Source: Neoceratodus forsteri (Eukaryota; Chordata; Ceratodontiformes; Ceratodontidae). Taken from it: a DNA stretch of 64,000 nt. Location: contig CM057456.1 of NCBI GenBank assembly GCA_016271365.2, positions 887,092,001 through 887,156,000 of the forward strand. The letters run 5' to 3'. The position numbers and the translations under genes are program-made. Shown piece by piece: positions 29,838-40,719 of the stretch. Under the pieces are notes generated by a model that was not told the origin of the DNA, ran no database searches, and was given only the letters and a program-made list of their open reading frames with translations. Each line of letters starts with the position of its first letter. Within the stretch, counting starts at the first letter, position 1.

Positions 29838-32800
29838 AGAGGGATTTATTTATTTAGTTTTTGTTAACTGGGTAGGTGCATTAGACAAGTGTGTTACTTA
29901 TATTCAGGCATGACCTGGGAGAGTTACATATCAAGACAGTGGAACAGAAATGAACTAGCAGGCATGTTACAGTGAGGTTTTGATAACAGAGCAGTGAGTA
30001 AAGTAACTGATAACAAAGACATTAAGAACAGAAACAGGTTACAATTAAATTAAGTGCAGTTCAGACAAAATGCTAGCAAAACATCAGTAGTACATGAGCA
30101 GCAACACAGGTAGGTTGAGGAGGACCCTGGGGGGTCGGTAGGGCAGAAAACAATAGATGCATTCACAGGTTATTCAGGTAAAGAGCTACTACACATTAAG
30201 TATAGCTATTTCCAAATAAGAATAAGCACCGAGTGGGCCAGTATAGCAGCTAGGAGAGAGATATGGTAGTGGCAGGGCAGGAGCAGATGTCATTGTCCGT
30301 TAGATAGGATCAAAGACTATTTTTGAAAACCTGATGAGAGCCAGCAAGTTTGACAAGAAGAGGCAGCAAGTTCCAGGTTATTGGAGCAGATACTGTCAAG
30401 GAGAGTTCACCCATTTCTGTGGAGCATCTGGGAATCTCAAGGGTGGGTAGTTCAGAGGATCTGAGGGGATAGGCTGGATCAGAAGGGACTAACAAAGCTG
30501 CTAGGGTCTCAGGGGTTCCAGTTCTGATTATGTTGTCAATCAGCCAGCCAGCAGCAAAGAGTCAGTATGATGAAGGAGCGAGCCAGCCAAGTCGGGAATA
30601 AAGATGGCAGCATTGTGTAAGTCTGGGTGCTGAGAGGGCAACTCTACATATGTTGTTATAACAAGTGCTCCATTTTTGGAAGGCACCCTTGCTAGCAGTG
30701 AGATAGGCGAGGGAGCCGTAGGTCAAACAGGGGTGAAGATAGCCTTGTGCAATGGCCAGTCTGACTGCATCATTAAGGGAGAGCCTGATTTTATTACCCA
30801 GCCCCAGTTTGGTATTCACTGCCTTGCAAGTGGCCACTATGTGTAAGTTTAAATCAAGGATGGGTCGAGAGTTACCCCGAGATATTTGAAGGAGAAGACC
30901 GTTGCCAATGAGGAGCCATTGGAACCTTGGATAGAGAGAGCAGTGGTACAGGACTTGAGTCTTGGGGAGGGCAAAAGAGCACAGCCACGGTTTTATTGGA
31001 GTTGAGTATCACCTTGTTTTGCAGTAGCCAGGCATGTAGTCCATCAAAGTCAGTTTGAAGATTGGAGTTTATAGAGAGCAGGTCTCTGGCACTTGAGTAG
31101 AGCACCATGTCATTAGTGTATAAGCTCATGGAAGAGGAGCAGGGCATAGACGATGGGTTATCAATTAAGAGAGAGAAAAGGAGGGACCCCTAGTATAGAT
31201 TCCTGGGGAACTCAGAGGTTACTGGAGGCAAACTCAGAGGAGATGGATTCTAGTTGAACAAACTGCTTTCTGCCCGATAAGTAGTTGCTAAACCAGGAAG
31301 TTGCAGACTGTGAGAAACCCAGAGAGGGCAGCTTGGATAGTAGTAGGGGGTGATTAACAAGTTCAAAGGCTTTCATGAGGTCTATGAAAATAACTCCCAT
31401 AAGCAGACCCTTGTCCATTCCTATTTGGATAGCATTGGTTAGTTGAATAAGAGCAGTAGTTGTACTATGCCCTGCATGAAAGCCATGCTGAGAGGGGGAG
31501 ATATGATGTTGTTGAAGTGTAGGTATTCAGTGACCTTGGTGGCCATGACTTTCTCAAGTATTTTAGAGAGAGAGAGAGTGGGAAGGATGGCTATTGGACG
31601 GTAGTTGTTCATGATTTTTGTGTCCTCTTTTTCTGCACTGGACCCACTCGGGCAGTTTTCCAGGGAGTCAGCACAGTTTGGGTAATGATAGATATGTTGA
31701 CTATCCCGGAGACAGGGACAGCAAGAGCTGGAGCTGCAGCTTGCATGAACCTAGGCAGTAATCCATCAGATCTGGTAGATCCAAAGGGTGAGATGGCTTT
31801 AAGAAGATGCAGGCTCTTTACTGAAGAGACCGTTCTAAGATGAAAGTTGGGGGGCCCGGTTGGGGGATAACAGCTAGTAGGGGCCCAGCCCAAGTTGTCT
31901 GTGTAGGCAGAGAATTCAGAGAAGAGGATGCTGAATGCATTTGCGATCATGGTTAAGTTGTTGCAGTTGTCACCATTAAGAGTCATTTTGGTTATGGATG
32001 GCACGCGCTATTGGCCCACGGAGTTTTTGATGTGGTTCCAGAAACTGTGAGCATCTCTGGCTGCAGATTGGAAGAGTTTATTGCTGTAGGTTTGTTTCAC
32101 TTTCCGTATGCTTTTTTTGCATGAATTTCTCAAAGTCCTATATCTATTCCAGTCCTCTGGATGCTGCAGCTGCTTAGCAGAGATCCAGGCATTGTCCCTT
32201 CTTTTCATGAAGGCTAGTAGATCTTTATGCAGCCATATAGTACAGGAGTCTCCGACTCACCTCCTCTTTATGAGAACATGCTGCTCCGGGAGGGTGAGTA
32301 GGATTGAAGTAAGGTATTCAAGGGACTATTAACATCACTAGTGGAACAGATGGGAGACCAGTTGATGCGCCTTAAATCAGCGAGTAGTGCTACAGGGTTT
32401 AGTAGTGAGAAATTTAAGAACATGATGATTTTGGGGGGAATCTTTGGAGAGTGCCCATACCATACACAGAAAGTGGGGAGGTGATTGCTAATAGCATCAG
32501 AGAAAATGCCTGCAGCGAGGATCTTTTTAGGTCTATTAGTTGCAATCCAATCCAAAAGGGACTGATGCTTGCTAATATCAGAGAACCTGGTAGGACCAGG
32601 TATAAGCTGGGAGAGGTGAATTCTTGCCTGGATTTCAGAATAGGTACCTGAGCTAATCTCAGACCAGTCCAGGTTGAAGTCACCCATAAGTATGATTTCA
32701 GATTTACCTTTTAGTAAAGCAAGATAGCCAATAAGTTCATTTAGTCCCAAAAGTGCACTCTGAGAAGGGTTATATGCACAGATAACATTGATTTTTTTGG

Positions 32801-33074
32801 CACCACCTAAGGACAGGACAGTGTGAAGAGTTTCACAGGGGCCAGTTAGCCCAGATAGTTGAACAGAGATATTAAGGTGAGATTTAAAGTAGAGGGCAAC
32901 ACCACCACCTCTACGAGAGGAAGGGTGGTCAAATCTGACAAAGTTGTAGCCATTTAGGATGTACAGTGCATCTGGGATGATAGGCCTGAGCCATGTTTCT
33001 GTGAGCCCTAGTATATCTAGGGATTAAAGAGCAACTCAGCTTTCTAGCTCATTTTCATGAGCATCCAGTCTAGA
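29838..33074 (-). mobile_element. L2/Rex1-group LINE nested in the gypsy RT
   Basis: The tail aaactaaataaataaatc at 29840-29858 marks the 3' end. Sense runs right to left from EN (about 33020) through RT to a C-terminus near 30300. It splits the gypsy RT between KNGALRLCIDPKDLNK on the right and the palm end on the left. It is about 3.2 kb with a nearly complete ORF2. Confidence 0.82.
30310..33020 (-). pseudogene. L2/Rex1-group ORF2 (EN and RT, decayed)
   Basis: EN (32268-33010): an ILGLTETWLRP-like start, RRGGGVALYFKS, VICAYNPSQ, EIILMGDFNLDWSEI and SLLDWIATNRP. Linker: NAWISAKQLQHPEDWNRYR and RDAHSFWNHIKNS. RT: GSTRSDGLLPRFMQAAAPAL, a NYRPIAILPTL-like stretch near 31600-31550, GVIFIDLMKAFELVNHPLLL and then SLYTNDMVLYSSA (YADD changed to YTND) at about 31120. 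C-terminus: GYLHPCLTYGSLAYLTASKG and SAPITWNLLPLLVKLAG. At least eight frame breaks. Confidence 0.82.
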
Positions 33075-33460
33075 AAGGAATGTAGCACCCACCATGGGAC
33101 TTGTAATATCTGACCTGGTGGCCAAACAGTAATGCTCTCTTTTTCTCTGCTTATTCAAATCTTTTGGATCAATGCAAAGTCTCAGAGCACCATTTTTCTT
33201 TTCCACTATGACTAAGGAGTTAACCTAGTTTGTAGGCTCTTCTATTTTTTCACTGCACCCAAGGTGATTAATCAGTCTAGTTCCTTGTGCAGTCTTTCCT
33301 TTAGTGTTACTGGAACTTTTCCTGTAGCTTGAATTACTGGCTGTGCATTATCTTTAAGCTATATTTTGTACTGCACTGGTAGACAATTCCAACAAAAACA
33401 TCTGCAAACTGTTTTGCCACATTTCCTAGTTTATCAGCATCAAGCAGTGTCTGTGTAGTG
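33075..33460 (-). pseudogene. Gypsy RT start
   Basis: Minus-strand reading gives a YSLKDNAQPVIQATGKVPVT stretch, then LKERLHKELD, then a frameshifted KKNGALRLCIDPKDLNKQ and KREHYCLAT. This is the conserved start of gypsy RT (P..VP..L...L..L...GV...V.K..G.LR.C.DP..LN). The frame is broken near 33230. Confidence 0.82.
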
Positions 33461-33689
33461 CCTGGGCTTATGGCTTGCATAATTACATCAGTATTTGTTG
33501 CTTGGATGTGTTTCACCAAACCCATTTTTTTCACGTTTTTAGACCTAAGATAGGCTGTCTCTCCCCTTCCATGATAAAAAGTACATCAGTGGACTGTCCC
33601 TTACAAGTTACTTTAGCTCTGCACATACTTTTGGTAGTGATTGGCTCATTATTAGAAGCACGTAGTGAAACTAGCTTCTGGAATATTCT

Positions 33690-33910
33690 TGGCTTTTTTT
33701 TAAGCTGCCTGTAGTACTGTAATACTGTAAAACACTGGCGAGATATTCACCTGTGCTCCCATGTCCAACTGAAGAGGAATAATAGATCCAATAACTTCCA
33801 AAGGAGCAACCCAATTGTCTTTGGTGCAATTTTCGGCTCCCACAGCTCCAATAAACAGAATTTCTCCCTTGCTAGAGACATCTGCCATATCTTGCTGGAC
33901 CACTAGCTGA
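33690..33910 (-). pseudogene. Gypsy aspartic protease
   Basis: IPLQLDMGAQVNISPVFY is the active-site block. The normal D-T/S-G-A triad reads D-M-G-A, so the catalytic environment is altered. Upstream, FIGAVGAENCTKDNWVAPLE matches the approach strand. It lies between gag knuckle and RT as expected. Confidence 0.82.
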
Positions 33911-33959
33911 TTTTTTTGTTTGTAAAAACTTTGTCTTGCAGAATGGTTCTTGCCACCAG

Positions 33960-34700
33960 ATTATTGACAAGTTTATTTGAAAGCAGGACAGTTTTTTGAT
34001 TCATGTTTATTTCTACATCTTCCACATGATGACTCATTGACTTTGTTCAGCAAAGCCTTCCCCTTGCCAGGTAATGTCTTTTTGGCTTTGTCTGGGGCCC
34101 TGTGTGCAACACTGACTGCAGACTTACACTCCTTACTTAAAGTTTCCATGTGCAATCTTGCTGCAATCTTGCTGTTTCTGTGGCTTGGCAAATCTGGACT
34201 GCTTTTGCTAAAGTTAAATCAATTTCTCTCAGGAGATGAGCACAAACTTGTTGTCACAGATGCCAAACACAATTTGGTCTCTCATCATCGAATCACCTAA
34301 AGGCCCAAAGTTGCATGACTGGCTCTTCAGATGCAAATCTGTAACATACCGCTCAATAGATTCTGTTTCTTTTTGAAACCGAGATCTAAATCATACCTTC
34401 CGTTTGTTTAATTTTTTTGAGGTGTGCAGTAAGATTCAATCTTTCTTATCACAGCAGAGTAGTTACCTTCTTCTTGTTCTGTGAACTCAAAGGTACTGTA
34501 GACTTGTAGACTTCTAGAGCTGTACAGCCTGCTGTCGTTAACAGCAATGCAATCTTCTGCTAGTCACTTTTGTGTTCTGCTCTAGTCACTGTGATTTATA
34601 ACTCAAAACTTTCCTTAAAGGCTCTCCAGTGTTCATACACATTCCCTATTAAGTTTAGTTCACTTGGTTGTCAAATTGAATCCATATTTTTCCTGTCCCA
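33960..34700 (-). pseudogene. Gypsy gag with zinc knuckle
   Basis: From the right: KIWIQFDNQVN near 34660, FRSRFQKETESIERYVTDLH near 34390-34330, CNFGPLGDSMMRDQIVFGIC near 34310-34250, and then RAPDKAKKTLPGKGK and SSCGRCRNKHESKNCPAFK at 33973-34191. The knuckle keeps C-x2-C-x4-H-x4-C. Frameshifts separate the capsid part from the knuckle. Confidence 0.83.
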
Positions 34701-34864
34701 GATGTGAAAAATCCAGCAGAATGTGGCTTGCTTTTTACTTGACCAGATCCCTTGTCCCTTCTCTCAAAAATTCCATGAATTTTTGTTTGAGTCAAAATTA
34801 TTGTTGGGAATGAAACGTGCACAATTTTAAGGGCTGTATTTCTTCTAAGAAAAAAAAAAAACAA

Positions 34865-35985
34865 TATTTGAAAAAATATCAGTTTGTATATATGTTATGT
34901 TCATTAAGCCTATGTGTGGCTTTTGAATTACCTATTGAGAAGCTTTATACAGTACTAGGTAATGCCTTTTAAAGCTGCACAAATAAATTATTACTACTGC
35001 TCTATTTAAAATACATCATATTTTTTCTCTCACTTAGTGAGAGAAACAGACCCTCCATCTCTTGAAAAGATTGATTTAGCCATACAATGCCCCTTTTTGG
35101 TAAAAAAACATATATGGCACACAACATACGCATTTTGTAAAAATGATTTTCACTTTAACAAAAACTTTTTGTTAGTCATACTTGTGGTGCTAGCACATCA
35201 CGTGCTAAGCGCTACTATAAACAGCTCCCCTGGCTCTACCTGGCTCCACCCCTACTTGACATAAAATAAACATCAACAGCTTAAGTTTTGTTCTTCGTGA
35301 AAGTGCACAAACTCTCCCTCAACCTCGCCCAATACATTGCTGCTCTTTTGGTATTCCACTCCACTCTGTCCTTTCCCCTCACCCAGTACCTTGTTACTCT
35401 TTACTGCACAGCATGAACTAACTAGGAGTCAGTGCTAATTCTTTTACCAGCAGACAGGATGCAGGTCTGAATTATGTTCATGACTATTCAGAGTCAGCAT
35501 TAATCTTTTTGTAGGGGGGATGGGACGCAGGACGGTGCTCTGGATTACGCCCACGATTATGTCTTTTCTCTGGCAGGCAGGGAGATGGGGTGGAAGAAAG
35601 AGAAAATAAATGAAAAAAGACACAAATGAAAGTGGCTCAGAAAATAAAGCTGTCTCACAAACAACAGTGCCTTCTACTGGTATATGTACCAATATAGGGG
35701 CTACTTTACAGTAACATGAATTTTTTTTTATTATTTTTGACTTGATTATAATGGAAATGGAATTTTAATTTTTTAGGGATTATATACAAATTTGAAGAAA
35801 GACTAATTTTCTAAGCACAATAATACCCTCCAGAGCAGGAAGTATTGGGCTATACTGGACCGAAATTTAAGACCAGTTGTTGCAACCATTAACATATGTG
35901 GCAAGTCAGGGTAAGTGGGCAGCTTTTGTGGTGTGACCATGTACACTTTATAAATTAAATCTGATATTTGCACCCCAACAGATCA
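34865..35985. other. AT-rich stretch, no recognised feature
   Basis: Contains A/T-rich DNA, a short CACGTG-centred inverted repeat near 35195-35215 and purine-rich text near 35510-35630. I see no coding and no element signature. Some of it may be the decayed 5' LTR and leader of the gypsy element to its left, but I cannot show this. Confidence 0.4.
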
Positions 35986-36383
35986 TTTAACAAGTGAGCA
36001 ATGTATGCAGTGAGGTCTGGGGATTCTACCTTCTCCTTCAAGCCCAGAAGCCTAACATTATTACTCCTCACTCCATTCTCTAAGTGTTCAAGTCTAAGTC
36101 AAAAGAGCTTATGTTCTTGTATTGGGCCTGTTACCACAGTTGATGTTTTACTTACCACCTCTACCACTCTGCTACAACCTTAATTTTTGCTTCCACTACC
36201 ATCATCCTGGAATAATGACTATCCATCTTTTTGTTCCTGTCACAGACTGTGCGCTTCAGATCCCACACAGCCCAGTACCTCTGTCAAAGATGGTTCATCA
36301 TCTTCTACCATCAGATGGCCCTTGATGAGACTTGGCCAGCTTTGCTTTTGGACCTTCTATTGGCTTCACCATCTCTACTGGTT
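35986..36383 (-). pseudogene. L1-type ORF1 fragment
   Basis: The minus strand reads LRLEHLENGVRSNNVRLLGL, then KEKVESPDLTAYIAHLLND. This matches the L1 ORF1 block LExxxRRNNLRxxGLPE...GxDxxxFxxxxL, at the end of its coiled coil. Further upstream (36230-36383 and beyond the SINE at 36969-37030) is a weakly coding N-terminal part. The GC-rich SINE is inserted in it. The rest of this L1 is not present. Confidence 0.68.
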
Positions 36384-36399
36384 CTGTCCTTCTCCTTTA

Positions 36400-36952
36400 T
36401 TTTTTTTTTTTTTACCTCTTTTATGCCCCTGCCCTTCCATCGTTGGTCTGCTCTGGTCACGGACCCTGGAGCCCCGACCACTGAACATTGCCGAATCCCC
36501 CAGGTCATCCCTGGCTTACCCCCCAGAGAGCGGGGCCGCGGTACCGACCCCCTTTATCAGCTGCGGAACTGTATCTGGTTAGGGGGAACGGCTCCGGTGG
36601 CCAATCAGGGCAGTCCAGGGCAGAGCGTCATGACGCAAGGCAGGAATTTTATCCCCCCTTATGTTCCCCCACCCTCGAGGAGGTGGGGACGTGCAATGAC
36701 GCCCCAGCATCCGCCTCGCCCTACCTCACCCCTCCCTGACCTCAGGCTCGTAGCGTGAGTTCTCCCAGCCTCCGCTCAGAGCCCTCATCGCTGCCGATAC
36801 TGGTGGGACCTTTCTCCCCGGAGAAGGAGAGAGCCGTCGGCGGCGCTCAATCCTTCTCCCCGGCCGGCCCTCCGATGACCCAGATCCATTCCCGAACCCG
36901 GGTCACCGGCGTCGCAAGCAGAAATCCAACCGCTGCGCTGGTGGGCCGGCCA
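36400..36952 (-). mobile_element. GC-rich tRNA-headed SINE, full-length copy 1
   Basis: The copy is flanked by a perfect 16-base target duplication ctgtccttctccttta (36384-36399 and 36953-36968). On the minus strand it begins with a tRNA-like head. An A-box-like block (cagcgcagcggt, 36929-36940) is followed by a B-box-like block (ggttcgggaat, 36888-36898). A roughly 450-bp CpG-rich body comes next, then a poly(A) tail (poly-T at 36400-36413). The body holds a ccaatcag motif (36602-36609). It has no coding capacity. A second full-length copy lies at 58515-59069. Confidence 0.88.
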
Positions 36953-37142
36953 CTGTCCTTCTCCTTTAGCACATCATTCAACCCAGAGGATTTTCCCACA
37001 ACAGTGCAGGTACTGAAAATGACAGCTTAATTTGATTAAAGACTGACAAATAAAAGAAAAACAACCAATGCTTTGATTTGTGCATCTACTCCTGTTGGTA
37101 GCTAAACCATGCCCCTGATACTATAATTTTAATCAAGTTCAG

Positions 37143-37505
37143 AACTGCTAATGGACTCAACAAAAATGAACAAAAACAGCCTGTTTTTGAACAAAGCCAA
37201 AACAAAACCCATGTCCTTCAGTGGGAAAGGAACACCTCAATATACTCTTTACATTCTACCACATTGTGGACAATCGTTAGAATGCACAGTGTCTTTCAAG
37301 TACCTTAGTCTATGGCTACATCATAACCTGACTTTTACAGACCACGTCATCAAAGTTGTAAGAGGAACCCACCAAAAACATAATGCTCTCCACCAAGTCA
37401 AAAGCTGCCTCACCCATAACACTAGGAGACCAATCATAAAGCAATCATTACTACTAGTCCTAGACTACAAGAGTAAGGAATATGGTACAACACCAATCAA
37501 ATGAC
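37143..37505 (+). mobile_element. L2/Rex1-group RT fragment (post-YADD)
   Basis: KNSLFLNKAKTKPMSFSGK, then SFKYLSLWLHHNLTFTDHVI, then RRPIIKQSLLLVLDYKSKEY. This is the LxxNxxKTKxxxF...FKYLGxWLDxxLxFxxHI...PVLDYGxxxY arrangement of L2-group RTs. It is a single frame of 117 codons and an isolated fragment. Confidence 0.75.
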
Positions 37506-37509
37506 TCTA

Positions 37510-39340
37510 GAAGATCAAAGTTGCCTTTAGAAATCTTTTGTAGATTCATCCTTATGCAGTATGCTACTAAAAAAAAAAACTTCACTATGTGGGCAATGTA
37601 ATTAAGGATCTTGGTAGTAAGGGTGGCAGAAGCAAATGCCCATTTACCTATCAGGTCCAGCCTTCTGGACTCCTTGTCCAGAGGAAGTGAGCTAAGGTGC
37701 TTAGGCTGCTTAGATCTGTCATGTGCAACATTTATTACCACAGAGTCAGCTTGTGGTTGCTCAGCAAAGCAGGGCTTCCCTGCCAGGGCCTGGTGTAGCT
37801 TGTCTGCCTTCTTGGGCATGGCTGAGACCAAACTGGGCCTATACCAGTCACACATGGTGGCATCCTCAAGGAGCTCCATGAGAGGAGGGGATGAGGGTCT
37901 GGCAGTTCCAGATAATAGGTCAAATGTCTCCTAGCAGGGTCCTGCTCTTCAGCCTCGAACCCCCTGGCCACTTGAAGCAGTCTCTTATGCCAATAAAAGA
38001 GGGGCCATTGAGGAGGACCGGGGAGTGGAAGTGCTCATGTCCTCACCCCCAGAGGAGACTGAGATTGGGAGTGAGATGGGCTCGAAGCTCCATCCTTCTC
38101 ATAGCCACTGCTACCCTCTTCATCCTCATCTGGGGGGATGAAGTTGAGGTGGTACTCATCCTCCTCCCCACGTACAGAGATAGGCCTTGAAGGTGTCAAA
38201 GTGCAGGGCCATGGAGATCGTGGCACTGTAGAGGGTTGAGTCATGGGGTAGATCCTGTAGAGCCCTGTGGCTTTGACCCAGGAGAGGGAGTCATGCGTTG
38301 CATGAACTCCTAGAAAGAAAATCACATAGCATGTAGGTCATTGATAGGCTGTATGTGACCAGTGGGTGGCACCAGTCAGAGGAGGCTGAAGCACTGACAT
38401 CAGCAGCAATGCCACAGAAGGCATTGGGTGGGCTGAGGCCCCACAGTTGGTGCTGTGGCTTGGGATGTCTGCATGGAAAGACCTGGGGACAATGCCATGG
38501 CTGAAGGTGATGTTGAAGGAGACCTGGATCCCCTGGTCACAGAGGAAGAAGCTGAAGGCAGTACTGGCAGATTGAGCTGAGTCCCTGCTGATGCTGTACC
38601 GATCCCAGCCATAGCTGGGTCAGTGGAGCACCCTAACTGAGGGCCTGTAGAAAACAGAAGTTGGAACAGTAGGGGCTGAAAGGTCAACTGGGCCATGGAA
38701 AGGCCCGACACCAAAAATCCCAGTCCTGTCAGGGTAAGACTGGTGGAGGGTACTGCCATGGGTAGCCCTGTGGAAGTTAGGGCATGGGTGGCAGAGGGAG
38801 CTGCCACCAAAGCAGAGGATGATCCCCTTTGTGGTTGCTGACCAAAGTGGGGACCATGAGTGAGCCGGGGGGACTTGTTCTTGGTTCAGTCCCTGTCCCA
38901 GTGAGTGTGCTCCCTGGCCAATTTGTCCTGGGCTTTAGAGGAAGAAGAGCCCGAGGACAGGGCTAGGTAAGCAGAGGAGCTCCTGGCTTGCAGCTCCTTC
39001 TTCATACAGGCCAAATTCTGCTCCAGCAGGAAGTTCTGAAGAGCCTTCTGGCAGCGTCTCTGTGTGGTTGAAGTCACAGCAGATGTCGCAGGCCTGTACA
39101 TCATGGTCAGGCCTAAGCAGTGGACACAAGCATCATGATCTTCCTTCTCGAGTAACTTCTTTTCACAGGTGCAAAGATGAAAAAGCTTCTCTGGATCTGT
39201 TGCTTTTGGCATAAAAAAAGATAAGTAATCACTTTAAAGTGATAAACGAACTAGGGAGAGAAAACAAAAAATTGAGGCACAGTAAGTAAAGATTTTGGCT
39301 GTCGACTAAAGTGGCAGTAGCTCTGTAGGGTCTGATGTGT
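37510..39340 (-). pseudogene. DIRS-type ORF1 (gag-like), decayed
   Basis: The N-terminal side (39212-38886) has CEKKLLEKEDHDACVHCLGL, in another frame HDVQACDICCDFN, and QNFLLEQNLACMKKELQ. This is the HxxCVxCLGxDHxxxxCxxC finger followed by a short coil seen in DIRS ORF1. The central part (38810-38035) is Pro/Ser/Thr-rich and low complexity. The C-terminal part (37879-37510) has LDKESRRLDLIGKWAFASAT and LTTKILNYIAHIVKF, the conserved tail block. No tyrosine recombinase or RT of this element is in the window. Confidence 0.68.
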
Positions 39341-39700
39341 GCAGGTCAGTGGCGGGAAAAGAACTGATGGAACTGCCCACATTTATAAAAGAGGTACGAC
39401 ATTAGAGAGAGATGTCATCATGCGGGGCCCCCTGGTAGACTGCTAGCTAGAAAAGTTTCCATGTTGTCCTAGTGCTGGACAGCTAAGTCCTAGAGGTGTG
39501 GCCTGCTGCAAGAAATACTCTCAATGAAGCTCTATTACTACACTGTCTACAGCAACCTAGGTCTCGTCTCACCTAATGGGAGGTGGGAACTCAAGCTATC
39601 CACAATATTCTAAAAATTAGCATATGGAATTTGGCCAGCTTACCTGTGCTACTTCTCAGGCCAGCACAGCCCTAGCCACTCAGGTAACAGTCTAATAATC
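39341..39700 (-). other. Possible DIRS leader, no clear feature
   Basis: This lies 5' of the DIRS-type ORF1 start and contains a cacatttataaaag TATA-like stretch near 39380 on the plus strand. I see no coding. A leader role is inferred from position. Confidence 0.3.
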
Positions 39701-39701
39701 T

Positions 39702-40200
39702 TTGTCAATTCCCAGTGCCTGCAAGACCATTGTATATAAGACCTCCTGCATAACTATGCCTATCACCTGGAACTTGTTTCACATTGCCATTAAGAATACT
39801 TTCACTGTACATGCCTTCAAGCATTCCATATATAACCATCTCTTTACTCAGTTCAATTACCAGCAGCCCACTCTTATTGTACAGTACACTAAGATACCTT
39901 GCCTTGTCCTGCCTGCCTATTCCCTCCAGTGGCTTTACTTACCCCTCCATCTTCCCCTGCCATCTTAACTCTGTTTAATTGAACTATTGATAATGGATAA
40001 TGCAGAAAATAATGCAGATATATGTTTATTACAAATGTAAACTTGTGTACATGTACAAATCTTATCTAAGTCTTTACTGTCAGTATTTTCTGCTGCTGCA
40101 ACTATACCCTGGGGCCCTGTTAAAAACTAGGTAACTCACCTTAATGTTGATATTCTACTGTTCAATGTTCTAAATAATAAATAGAATAATAACTAGGAGA
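39702..40200 (+). mobile_element. L2-group LINE 3' end fragment
   Basis: Encodes CKTIVYKTSCITMPITWNLF, then HIAIKNTFTVHAFKHSIYNH, the last ORF2 block of L2-group elements (WNSLP..IR....L..FK..L...L). It is followed by an A/T-rich 3' UTR to about 40200. No clear microsatellite tail is visible. Confidence 0.65.
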
Positions 40201-40204
40201 CTGT

Positions 40205-40300
40205 GTATTACGAGGCTATAATACCATCGAGAGGTGCTCTGTGGATATGTGACCCTCGAGAGCAAAGGTAGCGAGCCAACGATTGTGGGCTGTAAACTGG
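40205..40300. repeat. Possible partial copy of the paired-palindrome family
   Basis: Contains gaccctcgagagcaaagg, close to the loop of the large palindromes at 43.9 and 44.8 kb (acctcgagagcaaagctcaa), with tattacgaggctataata beside it. The arms are not clear, so this is a weak assignment. Confidence 0.35.
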
Positions 40301-40719
40301 ATGAATGTTGTAACTTGCTTTAACAAGAACACAAAAATTCTGAAACAGGAACAGTTTGAAACAGGAGCCAAACTTCAAAAAAGAAACTGTTTTTTTTTTT
40401 ACTTTTTTTTGTTTTGCTAGTGGTTTTACTCAGTGCCTGAGTTAGAGAAGATGACGTGGCATCATCTCTTTGGTGGTGGTGTGCTCATGATACTCACAGA
40501 GATACCACTGTAGGAAATGCAATGGGAACCAAAGATGTTTGCTCTGCTGGAGGAGGTTTCACTTGAAGTTATGACTCATGAAGAAGTCATTTCCCTTTGG
40601 TGAACAATTTGAGCTGGATGTTGTGCAAGTTTATGGGGGGAGGGAACTGTTGTACTGCTGCTGCTCCAGATGTTGATGGCTGAGCAGAATCTCCTTACAG
40701 AATGGCAGAAAAAGTGTGT

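Larger units (their letters stand above)
26800..34700 (-). mobile_element. Gypsy LTR retrotransposon (mag-like), split by three insertions
   Basis: Reading right to left, gag with a zinc knuckle, protease, RT, RNase H and integrase follow in gypsy order. The three insertions lie at 33075-29838, 29112-28815 and 28245-27800. The gag style (KFRSRFQKETESIERYVTDL, CNFGPLGDSMMRDQIVFGIC) and a CGRCRNKHESKNCPA knuckle are close to mag-group elements as I know them. I could not recognise LTRs or a primer-binding site. The right flank near 34700-35000 and left flank near 26670-26800 may hold decayed LTR sequence. Confidence 0.85.

Noticed and set aside
36187..36758. Overlapping plus-strand ORFs of 131 and 175 codons
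   Set aside because: They run through a poly-T tract and the SINE on the antisense strand; coding is an artefact of GC-rich, stop-poor text.
38400..38810. Pro/Ser/Thr-rich ORF as a mucin-like gene
   Set aside because: It sits between the finger and tail blocks of the DIRS-type ORF1, so it is part of that decayed protein.
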